A stretch of 64,000 bases of DNA. Source: JANOMH01 sp031422295. Its GTDB lineage: Bacteria > Pseudomonadota > Alphaproteobacteria > Rhodobacterales > Rhodobacteraceae. Shown one piece after another: positions 34,917 to 43,859 of this stretch. The DNA lies in assembly GCA_031422295.1 (NCBI GenBank), contig JANOQM010000058.1, forward strand, positions 1 to 64,000. Direction: 5' to 3'. The number at the start of each line of letters is the position of its first letter. The stretch's first letter is position 1. A program made the position numbers and the translations under genes. The notes under the pieces were generated by a model. The model worked only from the letters and a program-made list of their open reading frames with translations, did no database searches and was not told where the DNA came from.

Positions 34917-36473
34917 ATGTCGCCATTCTATGGCAGATCGCCTAAGAAGCCTGCAAAACCACGATACGATAACGGGAACCATGCCTTGGCCGTGACAGAT
35001 GACATGATGGGGCGCAGCGCCGGACGTGCGGGGGCATCCCCCGCTCTCGTTAGCTTACCGCAGATCGCGGGCAAACTGCCGCTGCCGGTCTGGCTGTATC
35101 TTCTGGCCGTGGTGATCCCGATCGGGTTTCAGGCCGGGCCGCTGGCGATGACCACGCTACGGTTGCTGTTGCTGGTGATGATCGTGCCCTTGATGATCCA
35201 GTTGCTGATGGGGCGGTACGGCAAGATACTCATCACCGACATCCTGTTCGTGGCACATATCGGCTGGGCGGTGGTGGCACTGGCGGTGAATAATCCCGAC
35301 CAGGTAGTGCAGCAGGTCGGATCGGTCGGCATGGAGTTCCTCGGCGGCTATGTCATGGGACGGGCCTATATCCGTACGCCCGAGGCGTTCGCCGCACTAT
35401 GCCGGGCCCTGGTGCTGATTGTGCTGTGCACCGTGCCATTGGCACTGCACGAGGCGCTGACCGGGCGGCCGTTGCTCATCGAGTATCTGCGCAGGTTCGG
35501 CCTGACTGCCACTGGCATCGTCACCATCGAGGGGCGCATGGGGCTGGAGCGTGTGCAAGCGGTTTTTGCCCATCCGATCCATTATGGCCTGTTCTGTTCA
35601 GTAGCCTTTTCGCTGGCTTTCGTGGCGCTGCAGGACATGACCGGTGGGGTGCGGCGCTATGTCAGCAGTGCGCTGATTGCCGGGGCGGGCTTTCTGGCCC
35701 TGTCCAGCGGCGCATTGCTGGCGATCAGTGCGCAGATCGCGCTGATCCTGTGGGCTGCGATCTTTGCAAAGGTAACCTGGCGCTGGTGGCTGCTGCTGGG
35801 CCTGTTCGCCGTGGCCTATGTGATCATCGACATCTTTTCAAACCGTACCCCGATCAAGGTTTTCATGAGCTATGCGACCTTTTCGGCGCATAACGCCTAT
35901 TGGCGCAGCATCATCTTTGAATGGGGGATGAAGAGTGTCTGGATCCACCCGCTATACGGCATCGGCATGAATGACTGGGTCAGACCCTGGTACATGCACT
36001 CCGGCAGCATGGACAACTTCTGGCTGGTGATGGCAGTCCGCTACGGCATTCCGGGATTCGTGCCGCTGGCGCTTGGCTTCATCATCGCGATTGCGCGGAT
36101 CATGCGCCGGGATTTTGCCGGGGATGCCATGCTGATCCTGTTCCGGCGGGCCTGGGTATTCACCTTTCTCGGCCTCAGCTTCACCATGAGCACGGTCCAT
36201 ATCTGGACCAATGTCTATTCTTTCGTGTTTTTCATGTTCGGCGCAGGCATGTGGCTGATCACTGCCAGATCCGGACCTGCGTCAGGGCTTGCAAAAGACG
36301 CGGCGCAAACCCTACCCGCCCGCCAAATCCCGCCGGCCAGCCAGGGTATGGCTTTTTCTGCCGCCCCGGTCTCCAAGGCCACGGCTGCCCATTATACCCG
36401 GTTCCCGCCCGTCCCGCCAAACGGTGACGGTGACGGCGGCCGTGGCCGTGGCGGTGGCGGTAAAATCCGATAA
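34917..36473 (+). CDS. O-antigen polymerase/ligase-like membrane protein (Wzy-like)
   Basis: 518 residues from the ATG at 34917 (AGAGGGG upstream). About ten to twelve hydrophobic segments; a long periplasmic loop lies before the last ones. Marks of the O-antigen ligase/polymerase family are the late loop with HNAYWRSIIFEWGMKS, HPLYGIGMNDWVRPWYMHSG and the conserved NFWLVMAVRYGIPG. It would polymerise repeat units in the periplasm under control of the chain-length protein. The C-terminal 70 residues are a low-complexity, Gly/Asp/Arg-rich tail (NGDGDGGRGRGGGGKIR) built from short DNA repeats, which is not part of the family fold. Confidence 0.88.
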   Translation: MSPFYGRSPKKPAKPRYDNGNHALAVTDDMMGRSAGRAGASPALVSLPQIAGKLPLPVWLYLLAVVIPIGFQAGPLAMTTLRLLLLVMIVPLMIQLLMGRYGKILITDILFVAHIGWAVVALAVNNPDQVVQQVGSVGMEFLGGYVMGRAYIRTPEAFAALCRALVLIVLCTVPLALHEALTGRPLLIEYLRRFGLTATGIVTIEGRMGLERVQAVFAHPIHYGLFCSVAFSLAFVALQDMTGGVRRYVSSALIAGAGFLALSSGALLAISAQIALILWAAIFAKVTWRWWLLLGLFAVAYVIIDIFSNRTPIKVFMSYATFSAHNAYWRSIIFEWGMKSVWIHPLYGIGMNDWVRPWYMHSGSMDNFWLVMAVRYGIPGFVPLALGFIIAIARIMRRDFAGDAMLILFRRAWVFTFLGLSFTMSTVHIWTNVYSFVFFMFGAGMWLITARSGPASGLAKDAAQTLPARQIPPASQGMAFSAAPVSKATAAHYTRFPPVPPNGDGDGGRGRGGGGKIR

Positions 36474-36517
36474 GGCACTGCGCGCATCTTTTCAGCCCAT
36501 CACTTCAGGACCACTCC

Positions 36518-37597
36518 ATGACCCTTCCCAACCTTGGCGTCGTCATCGTGACGTTCAATTCCGCCGATGTGATCCGTGATTGCCTCGAAAGCCTGCTGGC
36601 GGCCCGGGACGTCCGGCTGGAGATTGTCATCGTCGATAATGCCTCCACCGATGATACGCTGGCCGCCTTGCACGACTGGGCGTCGGGGGCCACGCCTTAC
36701 GTACCATCTGCGGACATGCCCTTCGTTTTAAGCGGGTGTTCCAAACCTGTTGCGCTGCGGACAGAGTCTGGCCTAGGAACGATGCAAACCAGCCTGAGCC
36801 TGATCGAAACCGGGGTGAATGGCGGATTTGCGGCGGGCGTGAACCGGGGATTGGCCTTTTTGGCCGCCCGGCCCGGGGTCGACCGGTTCTGGATTCTCAA
36901 CCCCGACAGCGCCGTACCGCCAGAGACTCCGCATGCTTTTGCCACTGCGCCCGGCCCGGCTGGTGGTTTTGCCCTGATGGGGGGGCGGGTGATTTACTTC
37001 GATACCCCCGAGATCATCCAGATCGACGGTGGCCTGATCAACCGGCGTACCGGTGTTACCGGCAATAGCGGTCTGGGCCAGCCCCATGCCACGACCCCCG
37101 CACCAGACCCTGCATCCCTCGACTTCATCACTGGGGCCAGCATGGTGGTCAGCCGCGCGTTCTATGAACGGGCAGGGCCAATGGCCGAGGATTATTTTCT
37201 GTATTATGAGGAGGTTGATTGGGCCCTGCGACGGGGTGACCTTCCGCTGGCCTATTGCGCGGGCGGGATTGTCTATCACCGGGCGGGCACCGCCATCGGC
37301 TCGCCCACATTGGGCCGGCCGGCCTCGGCGTTTTCGCTGTATTTCAAACACCGGGCGCGGCTGCGGTTCATGCGCCGGTTCCGGCCGCGCAATCTTTGGG
37401 GGGCCTATGCCTATTCGGTGGCCAAGGCGGCGCAGCTGGCACTCAAGGGCTATTGGGCCGAGGCCGCTACAATCCTGCTGGCCAGTTTCGAACGGCCCCC
37501 ACCTGCTGCAGTCAGGTCACACCTGTCTGATGCGGCAGCCATCCGGGCGTTCGGGGCGTTCGGGGCGGCCCCGCCACCGCCCAGCCCCCCCGACTGA
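36518..37597 (+). CDS. Glycosyltransferase family 2 (rhamnosyltransferase-like)
   Basis: 359 residues. The GT-A core has LGVVIVTFNSADVIRDCLES, IVIVDNASTDDT, NGGFAAGVNRGLAF and the metal-binding NPDS, then DYFLYYEEVDWALRRGD with the catalytic acidic pair, as in WbbL-type rhamnosyltransferases and related enzymes. It lies 44 bp after the polymerase gene and probably shares its transcript. An insertion around residues 50-85 lengthens the N-terminal domain compared with close relatives. The C-terminal Pro/Ala-rich tail ends in the tandem repeat that carries the stop codon. Donor is not certain. Confidence 0.88.
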   Translation: MTLPNLGVVIVTFNSADVIRDCLESLLAARDVRLEIVIVDNASTDDTLAALHDWASGATPYVPSADMPFVLSGCSKPVALRTESGLGTMQTSLSLIETGVNGGFAAGVNRGLAFLAARPGVDRFWILNPDSAVPPETPHAFATAPGPAGGFALMGGRVIYFDTPEIIQIDGGLINRRTGVTGNSGLGQPHATTPAPDPASLDFITGASMVVSRAFYERAGPMAEDYFLYYEEVDWALRRGDLPLAYCAGGIVYHRAGTAIGSPTLGRPASAFSLYFKHRARLRFMRRFRPRNLWGAYAYSVAKAAQLALKGYWAEAATILLASFERPPPAAVRSHLSDAAAIRAFGAFGAAPPPPSPPD

Positions 37598-37633
37598 CCC
37601 CCGACTGGCCTCCGACTGGCCCCCGACTGGCCC
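37590..37633. repeat. 11-bp tandem repeat, four units, across a stop codon
   Basis: Units with the core ccgactgg start at 37590, 37601, 37612 and 37623. The glycosyltransferase stop TGA is at 37595-37597; the first unit reads ccgactga where the other three read ccgactgg. Confidence 0.9.
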
Positions 37634-37658
37634 TTGTCGATGACCCCGTGTGATCAGA

Positions 37659-40445
37659 TCAGCTTAATAACTCCGATCCATAGACGTTGCCTGCCAGAAA
37701 CTCGAACCGGTCACCCAGGCGGAATTCGGTGACATCCCCTTCGAAAGGCCGGTTCCAAGCGGTCCCGATACTCCAGCCTGCTTCACGGCCACCCGCACCG
37801 ACAATCTCGAAATCAGTGCCGCGCTCGTCAAGCACAATCTTGTTGTCAAGCAGCACCTGAAGCCGGTCCGTCTCGGCGTCAACCATCACGGTCACGCGAT
37901 GCAGATCAGTGTCATTCAGGCCAAGATCGCGCACCACGAATGACTTGAAGCCCTGATTGGCCGTCGCCACCTGCACGATCAGCCCGTCATCCTGCAGGGT
38001 CAGACCCAGTTTCTGGTGGTTCCAGACAAGGCGGGCTGCATCCTGTTCGGCAGCCGCGCGGCTAAAATCGATGGAAAACGCAACTCGGTCGGACGCCTCG
38101 AGGTTCGACATCCGGCCCAAAGCCACATAATCCCCATCGCCATCGAACCGGATGCCCGTGCCATCTGTGGTCTGCACAACGGTCGCATCTCCCATCAGCC
38201 GGATGGAAGCGGCCGCAGGGTCAAGCGTATAGCCGGCCCAACCGGCCTGGTGCAAACTGTCCACCGGCCGCGGCGGGTTGGCCTGATCGGATGGCGAAAG
38301 ATCAGTGGCAGACTCATCGGCGACCATCGTTGTTGCGATTTCGGGCCGGAAATTCGCGATGTCCCCGGACTGAAACTCGCCATAACTCTGGCGGACCTGT
38401 TGCGGGGTCAGGGCAGCCTGCAGGAATGACACATTGTCCAGCAGGCCGGCCATATTCGCCCCAAACGGGTTGCCCAGATACAAACTGTGTCCGGCAGTGG
38501 TGTGCTGGCCACCGGTCAGCCCGTCCATCCGGGCCACTTCCCTGCCATCGACATACAGGATGGCGGTCCCATCGGTCTGCGATGCGGTATAGGTGATCTG
38601 ATGCCAGTCGCTGTCGCGAATCCCGGCACTGCCCGACGACCGCAACACAATCGCCTCGCCGTCACTGGTCGCACCGCGCAAAGAGACTCCATCGGCGCTG
38701 ACATCAATGACTGCGGTTCCCGAGAAATACAGCACGCGTCCGCCAAGGCCCTCGGCCCCGGCATTCTTCTTGAATGCCAGCGAGATCGTGAAATCCGAAT
38801 TACCCAGAATCTCTTCGTTGGCGGTGAACTTGACCGCGGATTTGGGGGTATCGAGCCGGATCGACTGGCCAAAATCACTTTGTACAAACCGGACTGATCC
38901 GATCGCCTGCACCTCTTGCGGCAGATCAGACTCGTCCTTCAGCCCGCGGTCGAATGTGGCCTCCAGCGCAACTGCTGATGTCACTTCGATATGTTTGAGC
39001 ACGACATAGACCTGACCGGACGGCAGAGTCACCGTAGCCTTGGTCAGATAGACCCCCGCTGCCCCATAGGTATGACCGGCTTGGGCGCCCTGGGCGCCTG
39101 TGCCGTCACCGAAATCCCAGCGCACGGTGGCCTTGGCCGTGATTGCACTGCCGTCAGCCATCGCGCCATCCGACAGATTGAACTGATGCGTACTCATCTC
39201 AAGGCCGGTGCCCCGGGTTTCGCTGATGATCCCGTCAAACCCGCGGCCGGCGTCATTGACCTGGCTCATCCCGGCACCGTAGCCATCGACCATGCTGCCC
39301 GGCAATACACGCAAATCGATGATTTCGGGGGATGGCATCAGGCCATTGGTGAACAGGTTGCCGACGTAATCCACCGCCAGCGGATCATGGATCTGGACCG
39401 TGACGTTATCGAGGATCGCGATGTTGTTGCCCTTGAGATTCTGCAAGGCCGGACCAACGACCCCGGACAGGATATTGCGGTCGATCACGACATTCCGGGT
39501 GCCATCCGCCAGATAGATCATCGGCGCATCGAACGCATCACCACTGCTTTGCAGGAAGGTATTACCGCGCACCACCAGCCCGTTCACATCCTCCATCCGC
39601 AGCCCCTGGGCATTGCCGTTGTGGATGACATTGCCTTCGATCAGGACATTGCGAAACCCCATGTCATTGGTGTTGTCGTCCAGATAGATGCCAAGAACCG
39701 GGACCCCATCGCCTTGCATGAAGATGTTGTTTGAAAACACGAAATTCGTACTTGGCACGGTTTGTTCGGGGCTCGTCCAGAAATGCACGAAATCGCCGTG
39801 GTCGCCCAGCCCGCCGAACTTCCACGGTGTGAGGTCGTGAAAGTAGTTATCCGACATGGTGATGTTACTGACATTGCCGCCGCCGACGGGCACTTTGCGG
39901 ACATTGAAAATCTCGTTCCCGTCCATCTCGATGCCGTTCACATTGCTGAACCGGACGCCCGCCGTGAACTCGGATATATCGTTATTTGTGACCGTGATTG
40001 CAGTGCTGTTGTAAACGCTGATGCCCACGCCGACCGGAAAGCCCTTGATACCCTGCGACCCCTGGGTCCCGGCGGGCGCATCCGGATCGATTCCGGCAAT
40101 GGAATCGCCACCGGTGATGGTCGAATTGCGGACCGCAATATTGGAGGATCCGTCAACCCGCACTGCGGCCGACCATTCGACAGTTTTCGCCGTGGGCACA
40201 AAATCAAAGTTGATGTTATCAAAGCTGATATTCGTACTGGACCAGACCGAGACCGAGTTGATCCGCGGCGGCGCATCCGGATCATGCGCCGTGATCACCA
40301 CTTCCGAGGCGAAATCCAGATCGCGCAACTTCAGGTCGCCGTAATCACCTGACTTCAGTTCGATCCTGTCATTGCCATCAGCCTTGGTCAGGGCGGCGGT
40401 GGGTGTCCTGTTGGGGTTTCCGATCGATCTGGCGGGTAAATCCAT
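37659..40445 (-). CDS. Large beta-helix protein with PKD and LamG-like domains, probable type I secretion cargo
   Basis: 928 residues, no signal peptide. Residues ~20-400 are parallel beta-helix coils (ISFDNINFDF, IAVRNSTITGG, ITVTNNDISEF, ITMSDNYFHDL, VLIEGNVIHNG, LVVRGNTFLQS) with HGDFVHFWTSPEQ in the position of the paralogues' MIQFW site. Around 440-490 is a PKD-like domain (VRWDFGDGTGAQGAQ). Two LamG/concanavalin-like domains follow (FTISLAFKKNAG, TAILYVDGREVARMD, VAFSIDFSRA, LQVLLDNKIVLDERG). The C-terminus LGDRFEFL plus 11 residues matches the end of the 50.2 kb protein, suggesting a shared export signal. The N-terminal ~20 residues do not match the paralogue, and the ATG overlaps that of the divergent gene, so the 5' end may be altered. 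Confidence 0.8.
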   Translation of the reverse strand: MDLPARSIGNPNRTPTAALTKADGNDRIELKSGDYGDLKLRDLDFASEVVITAHDPDAPPRINSVSVWSSTNISFDNINFDFVPTAKTVEWSAAVRVDGSSNIAVRNSTITGGDSIAGIDPDAPAGTQGSQGIKGFPVGVGISVYNSTAITVTNNDISEFTAGVRFSNVNGIEMDGNEIFNVRKVPVGGGNVSNITMSDNYFHDLTPWKFGGLGDHGDFVHFWTSPEQTVPSTNFVFSNNIFMQGDGVPVLGIYLDDNTNDMGFRNVLIEGNVIHNGNAQGLRMEDVNGLVVRGNTFLQSSGDAFDAPMIYLADGTRNVVIDRNILSGVVGPALQNLKGNNIAILDNVTVQIHDPLAVDYVGNLFTNGLMPSPEIIDLRVLPGSMVDGYGAGMSQVNDAGRGFDGIISETRGTGLEMSTHQFNLSDGAMADGSAITAKATVRWDFGDGTGAQGAQAGHTYGAAGVYLTKATVTLPSGQVYVVLKHIEVTSAVALEATFDRGLKDESDLPQEVQAIGSVRFVQSDFGQSIRLDTPKSAVKFTANEEILGNSDFTISLAFKKNAGAEGLGGRVLYFSGTAVIDVSADGVSLRGATSDGEAIVLRSSGSAGIRDSDWHQITYTASQTDGTAILYVDGREVARMDGLTGGQHTTAGHSLYLGNPFGANMAGLLDNVSFLQAALTPQQVRQSYGEFQSGDIANFRPEIATTMVADESATDLSPSDQANPPRPVDSLHQAGWAGYTLDPAAASIRLMGDATVVQTTDGTGIRFDGDGDYVALGRMSNLEASDRVAFSIDFSRAAAEQDAARLVWNHQKLGLTLQDDGLIVQVATANQGFKSFVVRDLGLNDTDLHRVTVMVDAETDRLQVLLDNKIVLDERGTDFEIVGAGGREAGWSIGTAWNRPFEGDVTEFRLGDRFEFLAGNVYGSELLS

Positions 40446-41703
40446 GATTACGGTGGCCTGGCAGGCCCCTGTTGCGCTGGGTACGGATGCGGATGGCTTT
40501 GCCTATGATGTGCTGTGCGCCTTGGGCGGTCGGTTTTTGTGGCTCTGCGCGGCGGCGGGTATGGCGCGGATTTATCCCGACTGTTCGGCACAAGTGACCT
40601 GTGTCTATGATCCGGTGGCGCGGATGGCCGGGTCCACGGCTTTGGCGCTGCTGGATGATGCCGCATATGACGCCCGGTTCGACAAGGTGCTGTTTGACCG
40701 TCTGGGGGTGGATGGCGAAGGCTGGTTTCCCGCCGGTCTGACCGCGCATCACGGCCTGCACCGGCTGTTGCCCAATCACTACCTTGATCTGCACAGTTGG
40801 GAGGTCCGGCGGTTCTGGCCAACCACTGCCCTGCCGGTGACATCCGACCCGTCCGCCACCGTCGATGAGATTATCGCCATCGTCCGGGCGCAGATCGAGG
40901 CGCTGCTGGGTGGCCCCAAAAAACTGGCTTTTGCCCTGACCGCCGGGCACGAGACGCGGATGCTCTTGGCCTGCGCCCGCCCCTACCTCAAGGATATCGA
41001 CTTTGTCACCGTGACCGGCGGGGATCGCCACGAGGTCGATACGGTCATGGCGCGGCGCATCGCCAAAGATCTGCGGCTGAACCACATTACCCTGCCCCGA
41101 CAGGTAGCCACCGAGGAACAGCGGGCGCTGTTCATCCGCCGGGGGGGGCACTGCAATGCAGATACAAATTCGCGCTTTCATCCCAGTGTCTGGCCGCTCA
41201 AAGACAGCCACAACTTTGCAGGCGGTCTGGGCGGTGAAGTTGCACGGGCCTTTTTCTGGCGCGCTTCCGACACCGAGCGCACGCCGATCACATCTGCCTT
41301 GCTGGTCAGTCGTTTCGGCCTTCCTGCCGTCGAAGCGCTCATTGTTGCGGTTGATCGCTGGCTGACGGACCTGCCTGCGCTGGATTCCCTGCAGGTCCTG
41401 GATACAGCCTATCATGAGCATCGCAATGGTCCGTGGTACGCCGCGCAGTTCTGCTGTGATCCGACGCTGGTGCGCCTGACTCCGCTGCTGACCTTCAGAA
41501 CGGTCGAGTTGATGATCGGCTTGCCGCCCGACTGGAAGCGCAGTGACCGGCTGGGGCATGCGGTGATCGCACGGCTATGGCCGGAACTGGCGCGCTATCC
41601 GTTCAACTCGCTGGGGCGGTGGAATGACCTGCTGGTCCGGATAAGGCGGCTGGTAAGCAATCCGAGGCTGCTGATCAAGAAGCTGCGCAAGATGCGGCAT
41701 TGA
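40444..41703 (+). CDS. Asparagine synthase-like protein lacking the glutaminase domain
   Basis: About 419 residues from the ATG at 40444. Around residues 160-215 LAFALTAGHETRMLLACARPYL corresponds in layout to the ATP-pyrophosphatase core of asparagine synthetase, but the usual SGGxDS loop reads TAGHETR. Later come FVTVTGGDRHEVDTVMAR, HNFAGGLGGEVARAFFWR (like the GxGxDE region, with differences) and LRLTPLLTFRTVELMIGLP. There is no N-terminal Cys glutaminase domain. Such proteins are known in polysaccharide and peptide clusters, where their reaction is generally untested. The start codon overlaps that of the divergent beta-helix gene by two bases, so either start may be wrong. Family call moderate; function open. 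Confidence 0.72.
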   Translation: MITVAWQAPVALGTDADGFAYDVLCALGGRFLWLCAAAGMARIYPDCSAQVTCVYDPVARMAGSTALALLDDAAYDARFDKVLFDRLGVDGEGWFPAGLTAHHGLHRLLPNHYLDLHSWEVRRFWPTTALPVTSDPSATVDEIIAIVRAQIEALLGGPKKLAFALTAGHETRMLLACARPYLKDIDFVTVTGGDRHEVDTVMARRIAKDLRLNHITLPRQVATEEQRALFIRRGGHCNADTNSRFHPSVWPLKDSHNFAGGLGGEVARAFFWRASDTERTPITSALLVSRFGLPAVEALIVAVDRWLTDLPALDSLQVLDTAYHEHRNGPWYAAQFCCDPTLVRLTPLLTFRTVELMIGLPPDWKRSDRLGHAVIARLWPELARYPFNSLGRWNDLLVRIRRLVSNPRLLIKKLRKMRH

Positions 41704-41752
41704 ACCGAGCCTCTGATCGACTGTCCTGTTGCAGAGAAAACCGGAGGTAATC

Positions 41753-43765
41753 ATGCTCTCGCGCCGCACCCTGCTGGGTTCCCTCACTGCCGCCGCTCTC
41801 TGGCCATTCCGTCCGCGCCCGGTGCAGGCGGTCGAAGCATTGGCTATCCGCTATGGCTGGAACCCCGATATCGCCGCCCCGACCGACGCCTCGCTGTATG
41901 TGGCCCCGGATGGTGACGATACGGCCGATGGCAGTCTGGCCCGCCCCCTGCGCACGCTGCAGCGCGGGGTGGACCGGCTGGCCGCCCTGCCCGGCGGCAG
42001 CCTGTCGGTCCGGGGCGGGATTTACCGCGACATGATCAGCCTTGATGCACTGCAGGGCCGCCCCGCTGCCCCCTACCGCATCCACCGGCATGGGCAGGAA
42101 CGGGTGCAGATCAGTGCTGCCGATGTGCTGACCGGCTGGCAGCCCTGCCCTGCCGCCGAGGCGGCAGAACTGGGCTTTGCAGCACAGGGTGTGTTTGTGA
42201 CGCGGTTTCCGGCAAGCCTTGTGCAACATGGCGCGATCCATGCGCTGAACCTGCACGAGGCAGGCACATGGCGCAGCATTGCCACCGACCGGGCCGACAT
42301 GTCGGACCCCGGGCGCACCGGCGACCAGGACACCTATCACACCGGCATGTTCCTGCTGGATGCCGAAGACAAGATCACTGCGATCCGCGATCCGCGACTG
42401 ACCGGCCTGACGCAGGCACAGCTGCAGCAGGTCCGGGTGCTGGTCTATCACCGGCCCAATCTGGTCAGTGCGGTGGACATCGCCGGGTTCGATGCCACCA
42501 CCGGGACCCTGACGCTGGCCGACCCCGACATTGTGGTGCAGCGCAGGGCCGATGCGCCTGTCATGCTTTATGCGCTGCAGAATATCGGCACCGTGCTGGG
42601 CCCCGGCCAATGGATCGCGCGGGCCACCGCTGCAGGCGACATCGCCGTCTATCTGCATCCCGCCGATCCGGCGCATCTGGAAAACGGTATCGAAATATCG
42701 ACCCGCCCGACCTGCATCGACTTTGGTGCCGCGCGCCATGTGGAACTGTTCGGCCTCGAAGTGCTGCGGGCGGCGGGGCTGGAGCGTCTGGACGGTATCT
42801 GCATCCGGCGCACCAGTGCCGCCGACGGAACCGCCCAGAACCTGCGGATCATCCAATGCCGGGTGGGCGAGAATTTTTCCGCCGCCGACCGGGGTTATGG
42901 GGCGCTCTATCTGCGGGGTGCCACCGGCGTGACCATCCATGCGACCAGCATCGGGCCCGCGCCCAGCAGCTTTGGCCTGTTCCTGTCGGGTTGCAGCAAC
43001 GCCGATCTGCGGTTTCTGCACATCACCCAGGTTTCCAAATCCCCCGCCCGGTTCTATGGGCTGCGGCAGGCAGTTCTGGCGTTTTCGCTGTTCGAGGACA
43101 GCGCACAGGATGCCCATTCCAACAAATTCAACTTCTACGAAGGCAGCGATGCCGTGCTGGTCTACGGGGTGCGGACCCGCCGGGTCGGCGGCTATGCGAC
43201 CTATCAAGAGGCGAGCCGGATCCATTTCGCCTTTTGCGAACTGGACTGTGCGCCCGCGTCGCAGAACCGCGCCCTTGTGTCCCAGAACCGCAGCCCCGGC
43301 GCAGGTCAGGGCGGGGCAGATGACAGCGGCGATCCGGTGGCAGGCAGCACATTCTATTACTGGAACAACAGCCTGCTTGCCGATCCGCGCGTACCCGAGC
43401 CTGCAAATTCACTGGCGCTGGGGCCGGGCGAAAGCTCGCAGCGCCACGCCTTTCACAACAATATCCTGCATGGCGGCGGCCTGTCCGATCTTTATGGCGA
43501 CGGGGCGGACCCCGCCGCCGAACAGCGTTCGCATAACCGCTATACCGGGCTGGGTTTCTGGCAGACCCCCCGCTATGGCTGGCAATTGGGGCTGGCCGAA
43601 GAACAGATGCGGATCGGGGGCCGGCCCAATCAACCCGGCATGGACATGCGTCGCATCATCGGCGATGAACTCGCACCGCTGTTTCCAGGCTTTGCAGATT
43701 GGCATGTCGATATTGACGGCGCACCCGTGGACTGGTCCGCCCCGCCGATCGGCTGTCAGGTCTGA
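41753..43765 (+). CDS. Tat-exported parallel beta-helix protein
   Basis: 670 residues from the ATG at 41753, backed by GGAGGTAATC, one of the best ribosome sites in the window. The N-terminus MLSRRTLLGSLTAAALWP is a twin-arginine signal. Then LYVAPDGDDTADGSLARPLRTLQRG is the typical entry of DUF1565-like beta-helix enzymes, and the coils run to about residue 600 (NLRIIQCRVGENFSAAD, ATGVTIHATSIGPAP, FYGLRQAVLAFSLFEDS). HNKF-like and NFYEGSDAVLVYG segments fit a lyase- or hydrolase-type surface. Not closely related to the three other beta-helix proteins in the window. Export by Tat means it folds in the cytosol, often with a cofactor. Substrate presumably the locus polysaccharide (inference). 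Confidence 0.82.
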   Translation: MLSRRTLLGSLTAAALWPFRPRPVQAVEALAIRYGWNPDIAAPTDASLYVAPDGDDTADGSLARPLRTLQRGVDRLAALPGGSLSVRGGIYRDMISLDALQGRPAAPYRIHRHGQERVQISAADVLTGWQPCPAAEAAELGFAAQGVFVTRFPASLVQHGAIHALNLHEAGTWRSIATDRADMSDPGRTGDQDTYHTGMFLLDAEDKITAIRDPRLTGLTQAQLQQVRVLVYHRPNLVSAVDIAGFDATTGTLTLADPDIVVQRRADAPVMLYALQNIGTVLGPGQWIARATAAGDIAVYLHPADPAHLENGIEISTRPTCIDFGAARHVELFGLEVLRAAGLERLDGICIRRTSAADGTAQNLRIIQCRVGENFSAADRGYGALYLRGATGVTIHATSIGPAPSSFGLFLSGCSNADLRFLHITQVSKSPARFYGLRQAVLAFSLFEDSAQDAHSNKFNFYEGSDAVLVYGVRTRRVGGYATYQEASRIHFAFCELDCAPASQNRALVSQNRSPGAGQGGADDSGDPVAGSTFYYWNNSLLADPRVPEPANSLALGPGESSQRHAFHNNILHGGGLSDLYGDGADPAAEQRSHNRYTGLGFWQTPRYGWQLGLAEEQMRIGGRPNQPGMDMRRIIGDELAPLFPGFADWHVDIDGAPVDWSAPPIGCQV

Positions 43766-43859
43766 TCCGGGCCCAACGGGCAGGTTCGAAATACACGAAG
43801 GCCCAGCCCAGTCCGGCGCACCAGGCCTTCACAGCCACCCGTCACAGGCTGCCGTTGCT

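Noticed and set aside
43797..43830. gaaggcc/ggccttc inverted arms after the Tat beta-helix gene as terminator
   Set aside because: Seven-base arms with a 20-base loop and no T-run; too weak to call.
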